A DNA stretch of 64,000 nucleotides from Sphingomonas sp. DG1-23. GTDB lineage: Bacteria > Pseudomonadota > Alphaproteobacteria > Sphingomonadales > Sphingomonadaceae. The stretch covers positions 62,001 to 126,000 of the forward strand of contig NZ_JAVAMA010000007.1 of the NCBI RefSeq assembly GCF_030730875.1. Reading direction: 5' to 3'. The notes under the pieces are model-generated. The model saw only the letters and a list, made by a program, of their open reading frames with translations. It ran no database searches and was not told where the DNA came from. The position numbers and the translations under genes are program-made. Positions 33,570 to 42,038 of the stretch are shown one piece after another; the stretch's first letter is position 1; the number at the start of each line of letters is the position of its first letter.

Positions 33570-36500
33570 TCAGAGCGTGAACCGGTATTCGCCCGCGCCG
33601 ACCTCGAAATGGAGATCGCGGCCGTCGCGGCGGAGGTTGCGGATGTGCGGATGGGCTTCGAGCGAATGTGGGCCCTCGTGCCAGTCGGCGCGATCGGGCA
33701 GCGTCACTTCGGCGACGGCGTTCGCGGGCACGGCGAGCGCGAGACTGGTCATTCCGGTTTCGTCGCCGTGGACCGCGGTGGCGATCGTGCCGACGCACGA
33801 TTCGTAGCGCGCCTCGACGCGGCCGATCGCCGGCAGCCAGTGCGGTCGCACCGCGATGCGGCTGAAGCCCGGCGCGGCGGGGGCAATACCGGCGAGGCGC
33901 CGGTAGAAGAAGCCGACCACCGCGCCGAAGGCATAATGGTTGTAGCTGTTCATCGCGAGATCGCCGACGTCGCCGTTCCAGCGCTCCCACATCGTCGTCG
34001 CGCCGGTCGCCGGCATATAGCCCCAGCTCGGATAGCCCGTCTGGAGCAGCAGCCCGGCGACTTCCCGCCAATGGCCGGCATCGGCGAGCACGTCGAGCAG
34101 ATAGGGCGTGCCGAGAAAGCCGGTGGAGAGCTTCATCCCGCGGCGGCGGATGTCCGCGGCGAGCACCTGCGCAGCGGCGGCGCGGCGATCTTCGGGCACC
34201 AGTCCCATATGGAGCGCGAGCACCTGGCTGGTCTGGCTGCCATTGCCGGCGGTACCGTCGGTAGCGACGAATTCGGCGGCGAAGGCTTGACCGATCCGGG
34301 TGCGCAGCGCGCGGTATTGCGCGGCTGCCGCGCTGCGGCCGGTCGCTTCGGCCATGTCGGCCATCAGTTCGGCGCACCAGGCCCAATACGCTGTGGCGCA
34401 CAATATCCGTGGAGTCGTCTCGTCATCGGGCTTGATCGCGTCGACCGACAGCCAGTCGCCGAGATCGAGTCCGCGATCGGCGCGCCAGACATGATCGGGA
34501 TTGTGGCGCGCGACATAGGCCATCCACGCCTCCATCATCGCCCAATTCTCATCGATCACCGCAGTGTCGCCGTAGCGCTGCCAGAGCTGCCAGGGGAGGA
34601 TGATGCCGGCCTCGCTCCATCCGGCGGTGACCACGTCGGGAAAGGAGAGCGGCTGGGGCACGACGATCGGCAAGGCGCCGTCGGTCTGCTGCGCCGCGCG
34701 GACCTCGCCGAGGAAGCGGCGGATGAAGGGATCGACCTCCATGTTGAACGCCGCCGCGTCGAGAAACACCTGGATGTCGCCGGTCCAGCCCATCCGCTCG
34801 TCGCGCTGGGGGCAATCGGTGGGCACGGCGAAGAAGTTCGAGCGCTGGCTCCACAGGGCGTTCTGCCAGATCCGCTGGAGCAAGGGCGCATCGGGGAAGC
34901 GAATCGTGCCGGTCTCGCGGCAGGCGCTGTGGAGGATCACGCCTTCGACATCGTCCGGTGTCGGCACGCCGGGAAAGCCCTCGATCTCGATGTAGCGGAA
35001 GCCGTGATAGGTGAAATGCGGCTCGAAGCTTTCGACCGCGCCGGTGCCGGCAAGGATGAAGCGATCGGTGGCGCGCGCGAGGCGGAGATTGGCGAGGTCG
35101 GCGGTGCCGTCGGGCGCGAGCAGCTCGGCGAAGCGCATAGTGATCGTGGTGCCGCGGGGGCCGGTCGCGCGGATGCGCGCCCAGCCCGAGAAATTCTGGC
35201 CGAAGTCGAAGACATGGCGGCCCGGAACCGGTTCGGTGACCGTGATCGCGCGCAGCCTGCCGCGCGGCGCGATCGCCGGAGAGGTCTGCGCGATCAGCCG
35301 TGCCGGTGGGGCTTCGCCGGCCTTTGCCTCGGCCCAACCCGAAGCGTCGAAGCCGGGCAAGTCCCAGCCGGGCGTCTCGGCGCGCGCGTCGAAGGTCTCG
35401 CCGTCATAGATTTCCGACGTGAGGATCGGCGAGGGAGCGATGCGCCAGTCGGTGCCGGTCGTCACCCATTCGAAGGTCCCGTCGGCATAATCGAGGCGGA
35501 GCTGGGCGCGGAAGCGGCGCGGCGCGGGACCGAAGCCATAGCGCTCGATCCGCCAGCCGAACGGACTGGCATACCAGCCGTCGCCGACGATCGCGGCGAG
35601 CGCGTTCGCGCCGGGCGCGACCAGGTCGGTCACGTCGTAGGTCTGGTAGAGGATGTGCGCATGGGCGACGCTCATCTCGGGCGCGAGCACGGCATCGGAA
35701 ACGCGCGTGCCGTTGATCCGGGCTTCGTAAGCACCGAGGGCGGTGGCGTAGAGCCGCGCCGCGATCACCGGTCCGCGGGTCTCGAAATCGGTGCGCAGCT
35801 GGATCGCCGGCTCGCTCGGACGCGGATCGTTGTGGACGTTGGCGCCGCTGGTGACCGCCTGTGCCCAGCCGCCGGCGCCGAAGCCCGGCTCGGCCCAGCC
35901 CGCGGGCGGCGAGGGCATGACGCGCCATGCCGGGCCGCTGACCAGGCGCGCGACGCTGCCGTCGGCGCGGTGCAGCCGGATCAACGCCGCGAAGGCGCCG
36001 CCGTCGACCGGGAAGAAGCCGCTGGTCTCCGCCTCGACCAAGGCGCAGACGCTGTTGCGGCCGGGACGGATCTCGCCCTCATAGGGGCTGAGCGTGCCCC
36101 AGAAGGGGAGATGGGTGTCCCAGTCGAACGGCCAAGGCAATTCCGCGGGCACGCCGTTGATCCAGACCCCGCGGAGATGGTCCTTGCCGGCGAGCAGTAT
36201 CTCGGCGCGTTCGAAGTCCTCCGGGGCGTCGAAATCGAGGCGGAAGGCGTGCGGGCGGGCGTCGAGCGGAGTGTCGCTCCAGATCCATGCGAGGCCCGCC
36301 TTGCGGTCGGCCTCGGCTAGCGGCTCTTCGGCCTCGATCCATGCGCCGCGCCAGTCTGCGGGAGTCGGCAGGCCGGTCTCGAACCACGCCGGCGCCGAGC
36401 GCGCGACGGTGCCGTCGCCGTCGGTGATCTCTACCGTCCACCAGACGCGCTGCATCGATGCGAGCGGTGGACCGTTCCAGGCCACGTCGAAGCTCGCGGC

Positions 36501-36704
36501 CGAAGCGACGGTGCCGCTGTCCCAGAGCAGCGTGTCTGGCTGCTCGGGGTTCGCGAAAGCGCGGATCCGATAGCTGGCCTGGACCGCGCCGCGTTCTGCC
36601 GCTTCGATCCGCCATGACAGGCGCGGATGCATGGCTTCGGTGCCGAGCAGGTCGACGGTGTGTTCGGCGCGCAGATCTACGACACGCGGCATCGGGTCGC
36701 TCAC
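33570..36704 (-). CDS. GH78 alpha-L-rhamnosidase
   Basis: A 1044-residue multi-domain enzyme. N-terminal beta-sandwich domains (LSWRIEAAERGAVQASYRIR, then a lectin-like part with RARINGTRV-type sequence) lead to the (alpha/alpha)6 catalytic barrel with DCPQRDERMGWTGDIQVF, where Glu636 is the probable general acid, and the later WNGDVGDLAMNSYNHYAFGAVVGF motif. It frees terminal alpha-L-rhamnose from pectic side chains or plant glycosides. No signal peptide is visible (start GTG 36704, or ATG 36692), so it may act in the cytoplasm on imported oligosaccharides. GTG 36704 overlaps the TGA of the apiosidase gene. Confidence 0.94.
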   Translation of the reverse strand: MSDPMPRVVDLRAEHTVDLLGTEAMHPRLSWRIEAAERGAVQASYRIRAFANPEQPDTLLWDSGTVASAASFDVAWNGPPLASMQRVWWTVEITDGDGTVARSAPAWFETGLPTPADWRGAWIEAEEPLAEADRKAGLAWIWSDTPLDARPHAFRLDFDAPEDFERAEILLAGKDHLRGVWINGVPAELPWPFDWDTHLPFWGTLSPYEGEIRPGRNSVCALVEAETSGFFPVDGGAFAALIRLHRADGSVARLVSGPAWRVMPSPPAGWAEPGFGAGGWAQAVTSGANVHNDPRPSEPAIQLRTDFETRGPVIAARLYATALGAYEARINGTRVSDAVLAPEMSVAHAHILYQTYDVTDLVAPGANALAAIVGDGWYASPFGWRIERYGFGPAPRRFRAQLRLDYADGTFEWVTTGTDWRIAPSPILTSEIYDGETFDARAETPGWDLPGFDASGWAEAKAGEAPPARLIAQTSPAIAPRGRLRAITVTEPVPGRHVFDFGQNFSGWARIRATGPRGTTITMRFAELLAPDGTADLANLRLARATDRFILAGTGAVESFEPHFTYHGFRYIEIEGFPGVPTPDDVEGVILHSACRETGTIRFPDAPLLQRIWQNALWSQRSNFFAVPTDCPQRDERMGWTGDIQVFLDAAAFNMEVDPFIRRFLGEVRAAQQTDGALPIVVPQPLSFPDVVTAGWSEAGIILPWQLWQRYGDTAVIDENWAMMEAWMAYVARHNPDHVWRADRGLDLGDWLSVDAIKPDDETTPRILCATAYWAWCAELMADMAEATGRSAAAAQYRALRTRIGQAFAAEFVATDGTAGNGSQTSQVLALHMGLVPEDRRAAAAQVLAADIRRRGMKLSTGFLGTPYLLDVLADAGHWREVAGLLLQTGYPSWGYMPATGATTMWERWNGDVGDLAMNSYNHYAFGAVVGFFYRRLAGIAPAAPGFSRIAVRPHWLPAIGRVEARYESCVGTIATAVHGDETGMTSLALAVPANAVAEVTLPDRADWHEGPHSLEAHPHIRNLRRDGRDLHFEVGAGEYRFTL

Positions 36705-38104
36705 GGCGCGATGGCCGGTTCGGGGAAGGTCGTCGCGGCGTCGTCGAGGACGAGCACCCAGTCATTGCCCGGCGCCGTGTCGCCGGGCGGATCGAAGCGC
36801 CGCTCGCCGCGATTGGCGAAAATCCCGATTTTGGCGACGCTGCCGTCGCGCGGCGAATACCAGGAGGCGGTGACCCGCGCGCCCGAGATCGCGCCGAGGC
36901 GCATCGTGAAGGGGCGGCCGGTATAGGCATAAGCGAAGGCGTAGCGCTTGCCGCGGCTCGCCAGCACGCGTTCGTAGCGCACGCCATTGTCGCGGATCAG
37001 CGCCTGATCGGGCACGCGCTCGAGCATCGGCCGCGATTCGATCAGCCGGCGCAAGTGCCGCATCTGGTTCGCGCCCGGCGCCGCGAGCGCAGTAGACCAC
37101 AGCCGCCCGGCCTCGAAGCTCGGCTTGTCGCGATCCGGCACGAACATCTGCATGACGTTGTTCTCGCCATAGGTATGCCCGAACGCCCCCGCCATCACCG
37201 CCCACCATGCGTAGCGGCGCGCATCGGCGGCCGCCCATTTCGGCTGATTGGGTTCGTGCAGTCCGTAGGGGATGTTTTCGTAGGAAGGCTCGCCGTCGAT
37301 CGCCGGCTTGGCAGGCAGCCGCGCCCAATCCTCGGCGATGAACCGCCAATTATCCTCGGCGCGCGCGCTGGGGCCCTCCTGGGCATAGGATCGGTGCCCC
37401 GACTGAACCATGTTGAAATCGAGCCACGGCGCGGTGTGGAACTGCCATGACGAGGCGGTCCGCCCGATCGGGTGGAAGGTCATCAGATGCCCGGGATCAT
37501 GGCGCTTGATCGTCGCGCCGAGGCTTTCCCAGACGGTGCTGCGCATCTCCGCGCGCGTGTCGCCGCCGTTGAGCCAGACGATGTTGGAATGGTCGCGATA
37601 GCGCTCGGCAAGGAAGCGGCCATAAAGCGGGGCGTTGCGGTCGTTGAGCGCACCTTCGTCGGCCAGCGATCCCCAGGCCGGCACCAGTGCGAGATAGAGG
37701 CCGAGCGCCTCGGCGCGCGCGACCAACCAGTCGAGATGGTCCCAATAATCATATTCCCCCGGCCGCGCCGGATCCTTGCCCGGAGTCACCCGCGGCCGGC
37801 CCGGGTCGCCTTCGATCAGCGCCGGCGCGTCGTAGCGATTGGTCATCTGCGGCGTGTGCAGCACCATCACCTGGATCAGATTGAAGCCCTGCCGCTTGCG
37901 CGTCGTCAGATACTGTTCGGTTTCCTCGCGGGTGAGGCGGCCGAGCAGCAGCCAGCCGGTATCGCCCATCCAGAAGAACGGGCGGCCGCCGGCCTCGAGA
38001 TAATGGCCGTTCGCCGCGACCTTCAGCGGGGCGGGGGCCTGCGCGCACGCCGGCGTTGCGCTCGCCGCCAGCAACGCGGCGATGATGGTCAAGCCGACTC
38101 GCAT
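36701..38104 (-). CDS. GH140-type apiosidase (DUF4038 / apiosidase-like)
   Basis: A 467-residue exported protein (signal peptide ending near ACAQ). The TIM-barrel domain carries GHYLEAGGRPFFWMGDTGWLL, YLTTRKRQGFNLIQVMVL, RDHSNIVWLNGGD and DGEPSYENIPYG, features of the DUF4038/apiosidase-like family that includes Bacteroides BT_1012 (GH140), which cleaves D-apiose in rhamnogalacturonan II. The C-terminal part from about residue 370 matches the small domain usually attached. Asp in NGGD and Glu in DGEPSYE are plausible catalytic acids. The family also contains uncharacterised members, but isomerase, kinase and split transketolase genes of the apiose pathway next door strengthen the call. ATG 38104 follows GAGAGGG. 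Confidence 0.85.
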   Translation of the reverse strand: MRVGLTIIAALLAASATPACAQAPAPLKVAANGHYLEAGGRPFFWMGDTGWLLLGRLTREETEQYLTTRKRQGFNLIQVMVLHTPQMTNRYDAPALIEGDPGRPRVTPGKDPARPGEYDYWDHLDWLVARAEALGLYLALVPAWGSLADEGALNDRNAPLYGRFLAERYRDHSNIVWLNGGDTRAEMRSTVWESLGATIKRHDPGHLMTFHPIGRTASSWQFHTAPWLDFNMVQSGHRSYAQEGPSARAEDNWRFIAEDWARLPAKPAIDGEPSYENIPYGLHEPNQPKWAAADARRYAWWAVMAGAFGHTYGENNVMQMFVPDRDKPSFEAGRLWSTALAAPGANQMRHLRRLIESRPMLERVPDQALIRDNGVRYERVLASRGKRYAFAYAYTGRPFTMRLGAISGARVTASWYSPRDGSVAKIGIFANRGERRFDPPGDTAPGNDWVLVLDDAATTFPEPAIAP

Positions 38105-38146
38105 TTTCAGAACACCCTCTCGCCGCCCCGCATTTCAGGCAGATTT

Positions 38147-38167
38147 ATTAGATATAATAATACTAAT
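38147..38167. promoter_or_regulatory. AT-rich operator-like element, site C
   Basis: The outer ends ATTAG (38147-38151) and CTAAT (38163-38167) form an inverted repeat; the reverse complement reads ATTAGTAT-TAT-TATAT followed by CTAAT. It lies 43-63 bases upstream of the apiosidase gene and just after the isomerase stop, so it probably controls the four-gene apiosidase operon. Confidence 0.55.
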
Positions 38168-38171
38168 CGCG

Positions 38172-39152
38172 TCAACCGGACGTGAACAGCGCCTCGCGCG
38201 CGAGCTTGAGTGCCGCCACCGCGTCGTGTCGGTCCTGCGCCGCCTGCATCGCGTCGAAATCGAGCTTGTCGAGCCCGCGCTCGATCGTCTTGAGGAAGCC
38301 GATCGCCGAATTGGCCGCACCGACGCTGTCCTCGCGGAACGGGAATTGGTCGAGCTGCCACACGCCTTCCCACTTGTTCTTGCGCAGCGTGTAGAAGAAT
38401 TCGAACAATTCGATCGGGTGAACCGAGCCGGCGATCATGTCGTCGTCCCAGCCGCGCAGATTGTCGTTGACGTCCATCCCGAACAGCCGGCCGTGATCGA
38501 TCGCCAGCTGCGCCGCGTCGGCGGGGGATTCGCCGCCGAACAGCGAATGGCCGAAATCGAGCAGGATCCCGACATTGGGCAGCCCGATCTTCTCGATCCC
38601 GAGCAGGGTCCGTGCGACGCTGTCATAGCTCATGTGCACTCGCGGCTCGCGCGGCTTGTATTCGATGACGAATTTGAGGTCGGGATTCTGGCTCGCCAGC
38701 TCGCCTACGCCGTCCATGCTGCGCTGCCAGAGCTTCTTGTGATCGACCTGGAAGGGATAGTCCCAGCCGTCCTGGCCCGGCCATAGCTTGACGTAGTCGG
38801 CGCCGAAGCGCCGCACGACATTGGCGGCGTCGTTGACCAGTTCGTTGGCGAGCCGGCGGATGCCCGCGTCGGGATTGGTGAATGCCCCTTGCGCGAATTG
38901 CCTCGTGTAGATTTCAGGCGTGATCCCGATCACCGAGAGCTTGTTGCGCTCGAGCGCCGCCGCGACCGTGTCGAGCGAGAGGCTGGAATCGGCGAAGGGA
39001 TAATTGATGTCGACCACCGACAGGTCGTCGACCTGCCCGGCGAGGTCGATCATCTCGATCAGCGTGCGCGGCGGGCCATAGCCGTCGGTGGCGTAGCGAT
39101 CGACATAGGTCGCGAAGTGCCAGATGCCGGCGCCGTATTTCTGCTCGCTCAC
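38172..39152 (-). CDS. TIM-barrel sugar isomerase/epimerase (probable D-apiose isomerase)
   Basis: A 326-residue cytoplasmic protein of the xylose-isomerase-like / AP-endonuclease-2 fold. Metal and substrate ligands expected in this fold appear in order: Glu in [12 protein letters not shown], Asp and His in [16 protein letters not shown], Asp in FGMDVNDN, and a late Asp in [11 protein letters not shown]. Related enzymes include L-rhamnose, D-apiose and other ketose-aldose isomerases and sugar epimerases. Placement between an apiosidase operon and a DeoR-controlled kinase/transketolase operon makes D-apiose to D-apulose the best guess. The start is GTG 39152, supported by GAGGAA. The deoR-like gene ends 40 bases upstream, so the two are probably cotranscribed. 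Confidence 0.82.
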   Translation of the reverse strand: MSEQKYGAGIWHFATYVDRYATDGYGPPRTLIEMIDLAGQVDDLSVVDINYPFADSSLSLDTVAAALERNKLSVIGITPEIYTRQFAQGAFTNPDAGIRRLANELVNDAANVVRRFGADYVKLWPGQDGWDYPFQVDHKKLWQRSMDGVGELASQNPDLKFVIEYKPREPRVHMSYDSVARTLLGIEKIGLPNVGILLDFGHSLFGGESPADAAQLAIDHGRLFGMDVNDNLRGWDDDMIAGSVHPIELFEFFYTLRKNKWEGVWQLDQFPFREDSVGAANSAIGFLKTIERGLDKLDFDAMQAAQDRHDAVAALKLAREALFTSG

Positions 39153-39192
39153 GGTCTGTTCCTCATCCTGTGTTCGTTGGGATTTTTGCCGC

Positions 39193-39972
39193 TCAGGCGA
39201 CGATCACCTTGACGCCCGCAGCCTCGATCGCGGCGCGATCCTCGTCGCGAATGCCCGAATCGGTGACGAGCGTGTGGACGAGGTCGAGCCCGCCCAGAGC
39301 CGAGAAGGAGCGCGCGCCGATCTTGCTCGAATCGGCGGCGAGGATCACCGTCTCCGCCGCCGCGATCATCGCGCGCTTGACGGCGATGTCGGACAGTGCG
39401 GGGTAAGTGAGCCCCGCGTCGAGATCGATCGCCGCGGTCGCCAGAAACAGCTTCCGGACGAACAGCCCGCGAAAATAGTCGGCCGAGCGCTCGCCGCTGA
39501 GCGACAGGGTCGGCGCCTTGAAATGCCCGCCGCTCATATGGACGTCGAAGCCCGGCTCGGCCCCCAGCATCAATGCGATGTTGAGCGCGTTGGTGATCAC
39601 CGTCATGTCGCGGTGACCGAGGATGTTGGCGGCGATCTCGGTGGTGGTCGAACCCGAATCGAGAATGATCGTCTCGCCGTCGCTCACCAAAGCCGCGGCG
39701 GCGCGGCCGATCTTTCGCTTGGCGTCCATATTGTCGAGATGCTGGAGCGCCATCGCGCGGACCTGCTGGCGCACCGATTTGAGGAAAGCACCGCCATGCT
39801 CTCGGATGACATGGCCGTCGGTCTCCAGCTTCTCCAGGTCCTGGCGCACAGTGACTTCCGAGACCGAAAAGGCCTGCGCAAGGTCGCGCACCCGGGCGCT
39901 GCCCTCCTCGCGCAGCCATTCGAGGATCTTGCCGCGCCGGGCTTCGCCCAGCTCGCGCGAGCGGGCGGTCAT
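39193..39972 (-). CDS. DeoR/GlpR-family transcriptional regulator
   Basis: A 259-residue repressor-type regulator. The N-terminal DeoR helix-turn-helix is clear ([21 protein letters not shown] then [16 protein letters not shown]), with the following EHGGAFL linker. The effector domain is of the ribose-5-phosphate-isomerase-like fold, with [10 protein letters not shown] binding a sugar phosphate and [12 protein letters not shown]. Such proteins usually respond to a phosphorylated pathway intermediate, plausibly apulose phosphate here. I take ATG 39972 as start; a GTG at 40050 in frame would add 26 Arg-rich residues that do not look conserved. It is divergent from the transketolase operon, and TTTCG-rich sites in between are likely operators. 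Confidence 0.92.
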   Translation of the reverse strand: MTARSRELGEARRGKILEWLREEGSARVRDLAQAFSVSEVTVRQDLEKLETDGHVIREHGGAFLKSVRQQVRAMALQHLDNMDAKRKIGRAAAALVSDGETIILDSGSTTTEIAANILGHRDMTVITNALNIALMLGAEPGFDVHMSGGHFKAPTLSLSGERSADYFRGLFVRKLFLATAAIDLDAGLTYPALSDIAVKRAMIAAAETVILAADSSKIGARSFSALGGLDLVHTLVTDSGIRDEDRAAIEAAGVKVIVA

Positions 39973-40031
39973 CGCGCGCCGCCTGCGCCGTTCCGCACGG
40001 CATCTTTGAGCAGAACGGGCGCCTTCGCCAT
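39969..40031 (-). CDS. Possible 20-codon leader peptide before the deoR-like gene
   Basis: ATG 40031 is preceded by GGAGAGG and reads [20 protein letters not shown], ending in a TGA that overlaps the regulator's ATG (ATGA). The ribosome site here is stronger than any in front of ATG 39972, so the regulator may be translated by coupling. No family can be assigned, and it may be non-functional. Confidence 0.35.
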   Translation of the reverse strand: MAKAPVLLKDAVRNGAGGAR

Positions 40032-40084
40032 CGAAACCTCTCCGGGCCACGCGTCGCGACGTGGCGTTGGCCCCTGCCTAACTT

Positions 40085-40105
40085 GATGTTTCGGTTTTGG
40101 TCAAG
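40085..40105. promoter_or_regulatory. Candidate DeoR-type operator 1
   Basis: The sequence GATGTTTCGGTTTTGGTCAA contains TTTCGG-TTTTGG, like the TTTCG-TTTCG repeats bound by GlpR-type regulators. It lies 54 bases upstream of the leader ORF and 99 bases upstream of the transketolase start. Confidence 0.4.
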
Positions 40106-40123
40106 TTCTAAGGGTGTTTGGCT

Positions 40124-40149
40124 ACAAACGAAGAAATTCGAAAGCAAAC
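40124..40149. promoter_or_regulatory. Candidate DeoR-type operator 2
   Basis: On the minus strand the core reads GCTTTCGAATTTCTTCGTTT, two TTTCG/TTCG half-sites. It lies 55-80 bases upstream of ATG 40204 and is placed to control the transketolase-kinase operon. Together with operator 1 it spans the divergent promoter region. Confidence 0.45.
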
Positions 40150-40203
40150 CTGTTGCGATCGATTGGTGCCGGCGCTATTCCCTCCTGCCAGGAGAGGAGT
40201 TGC

Positions 40204-41085
40204 ATGGAGAATCTCGAAGGGCTTCGGTCCGGCGACCAAGGTGGGTCACGTACGCTGGAATCGCGTGCGGCGCGCGTTCGTGCGCGCGCCAACTGGATGC
40301 GTCGCCGGCTGCTCAAGATGATCGTCGACGCCGGCCAGGGGCATCCCGGCGGCGATCTTTCGGCGACCGATGTTGTCGCGTCGCTCTATTTCGATATTCT
40401 TCGAATCGATCCGGCTAACCCGCGTGCGCCTGATCGCGACCGCTTCGTGATGAGCAAGGGGCATTGCACCGGCGCGCTTTATTCCGCGCTGGCCGGTGCC
40501 GGCTTCTTCGCCGAAGCCGAGCTCGATACCTATCTCCAGCCCAGTTCGCGGCTCAACGGCCATCCCAACCGCAACTATCTGCCCGGCGTCGAGACCAATA
40601 CCGGGCCTCTCGGGCACGGACTGCCGGTGGCGACGGGGATCGCGGTGGCGGGACAGATCGACGGCGCGGACTATCGCGTGTTCGCGCTCACCGGCGACGG
40701 CGAGTTGCAGGAAGGCAGCATGTGGGAGGCGGCGATGTTCGCCGGTCATCGCGGGCTTGGCAACCTCACCGTGATCGTCGACCGCAACCGGCTGCAGCAG
40801 GGCGCGCGGACCGAAGACACCAATGCGCTCGAGCCGCTGGCCGACAAATGGCGCGCGTTCGGCTGGGAGGTGGCGGGGGTTGACGGACACGATCCCGCGG
40901 CCTTGCTCGCGGCGCTCGACGATGCCTGCCTGCCGCGCAGCAAGCCGCGCTGCATCATCGCCAGCACGATCAAGGGCAAGGGCGTCAGCTTCATGGAGGA
41001 TCAGGCGGGGTGGCATCACGGCGTGCCCAATGCCGGCCAATATGCCCAGGCGCTCGCCGAACTCGACGCGGAGATGAATCGATGA
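40204..41085 (+). CDS. Split transketolase, N-terminal (TPP-binding) subunit; probable apulose-4-phosphate transketolase A
   Basis: A 293-residue N-terminal transketolase half. GHPGGDLSATDVVASLYF binds diphosphate, and GDGELQEGSMWEAAMFAGHR with the VIVDRNRLQQ end is the thiamine-diphosphate motif. It needs the next gene's product for a full active site. Split transketolases with an FGGY kinase form the published non-oxidative D-apiose route, where apulose 4-phosphate and glyceraldehyde 3-phosphate give xylulose 5-phosphate and dihydroxyacetone phosphate. Other ketose phosphates are possible substrates. GGAGAGGAG stands seven bases before ATG 40204. It is divergent from the deoR-like gene. Confidence 0.9.
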   Translation: MENLEGLRSGDQGGSRTLESRAARVRARANWMRRRLLKMIVDAGQGHPGGDLSATDVVASLYFDILRIDPANPRAPDRDRFVMSKGHCTGALYSALAGAGFFAEAELDTYLQPSSRLNGHPNRNYLPGVETNTGPLGHGLPVATGIAVAGQIDGADYRVFALTGDGELQEGSMWEAAMFAGHRGLGNLTVIVDRNRLQQGARTEDTNALEPLADKWRAFGWEVAGVDGHDPAALLAALDDACLPRSKPRCIIASTIKGKGVSFMEDQAGWHHGVPNAGQYAQALAELDAEMNR

Positions 41086-42038
41086 GCGCACCCGAAGCCA
41101 CCGGTGCGCTCCGCGATTGCCGCGACGCCTATGTCCGCGCAGTCGAGGAACTCGCGGCCGAGGATTCGCGGATCGTGGCGGTGGTCAATGATTCGGTCGG
41201 CTCGTCCAAGCTCGGCAAGTTTCGCGAACGCTTTCCGAACCGGCTGATCAATGTCGGCATCGCCGAGCAGAACATGGTGAGCGTCGGCGCGGGGCTCGCC
41301 AATGGCGGCAAAATCCCCTTCGTCAGCGGCGCGGGCTGCTTCCTCACTGCGCGGGCGATGGAGCAGATCAAGGTCGATTGCGGCTACAGCCAGGCCAATG
41401 TGAAGCTGTGCGGCATCTCAAGCGGCGTCGCCTATGGCGAACTCGGCGCGACGCACCACAGCATCGAAGACGTGGCGTGGCTGCGCGCGATCGACAAATT
41501 GACTGTGATCGTCCCTTCGGATTCATGGGAGACCGCGGCGGCGATCAAGGCGGCGGCGGCGCATGACGGGCCGGTCTATGTCCGGATCAGCCGGATGCCG
41601 GTGCCCGACATCGAGCGCACCGACATGGAATTCCGGATCGGCCGCGCGGAAGTGCTGCGGCAGGGCGGTGATCTGGCGATCATCGCCAACGGCACGCTCG
41701 TCCACCGCGCGCTCGCGGCGGCGGAAGCGGTGGCCGCCGAAGGGATTTCGGCCCGCGTCGTCAATATGTCGACGGTATCGCCGATCGACGTGGAAGCGAT
41801 CGTCGCGGCCGCGGCGACCGGCGCGATCGTCACGGCCGAGGAAGGGCTGGCGCATGGCGGGCTCGGCGGCGCGGTCGCCGAATATTGCGCCGAGCATGCG
41901 CCGGTGCGGATGCGGAAGCTCGGCTTTCCAGGCTTTCTGCCCACCGGGTCGGCCAGCTGGCTGATGGAACAGTTCGGGCTCACTGCCGACGGCATCGCCG
42001 CCGCCGCGCGCGAACTGATCGCAGTGCGGAACGCCTGA
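41082..42038 (+). CDS. Split transketolase, C-terminal (pyrimidine-binding) subunit; probable apulose-4-phosphate transketolase B
   Basis: A 318-residue partner subunit with the pyrimidine-binding domain (VNVGIAEQNMVSVGAGLANGG as NVGIAEQNM, where Glu activates the cofactor) and the C-terminal transketolase domain (ISARVVNMSTVSPIDVEAI, VTAEEGLAHGGLGGAVAE). ATG 41082 overlaps the TGA of the N-terminal subunit by ATGA, consistent with 1:1 synthesis. Together they would transfer a two-carbon ketol group. It is followed by the FGGY kinase with a TGATG overlap. Confidence 0.9.
   Translation: MSAPEATGALRDCRDAYVRAVEELAAEDSRIVAVVNDSVGSSKLGKFRERFPNRLINVGIAEQNMVSVGAGLANGGKIPFVSGAGCFLTARAMEQIKVDCGYSQANVKLCGISSGVAYGELGATHHSIEDVAWLRAIDKLTVIVPSDSWETAAAIKAAAAHDGPVYVRISRMPVPDIERTDMEFRIGRAEVLRQGGDLAIIANGTLVHRALAAAEAVAAEGISARVVNMSTVSPIDVEAIVAAAATGAIVTAEEGLAHGGLGGAVAEYCAEHAPVRMRKLGFPGFLPTGSASWLMEQFGLTADGIAAAARELIAVRNA

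Noticed and set aside
33556..34401. In-frame upstream extension of the racemase-like gene into GH78
   Set aside because: The extension is Arg-rich and lies over the GH78 coding sequence; ATG 33555 with AGGAC upstream begins the real fold.
33609..36320. 903-codon plus-strand frame opposite GH78
   Set aside because: Antisense shadow of the rhamnosidase; no signal, motif or ribosome site.
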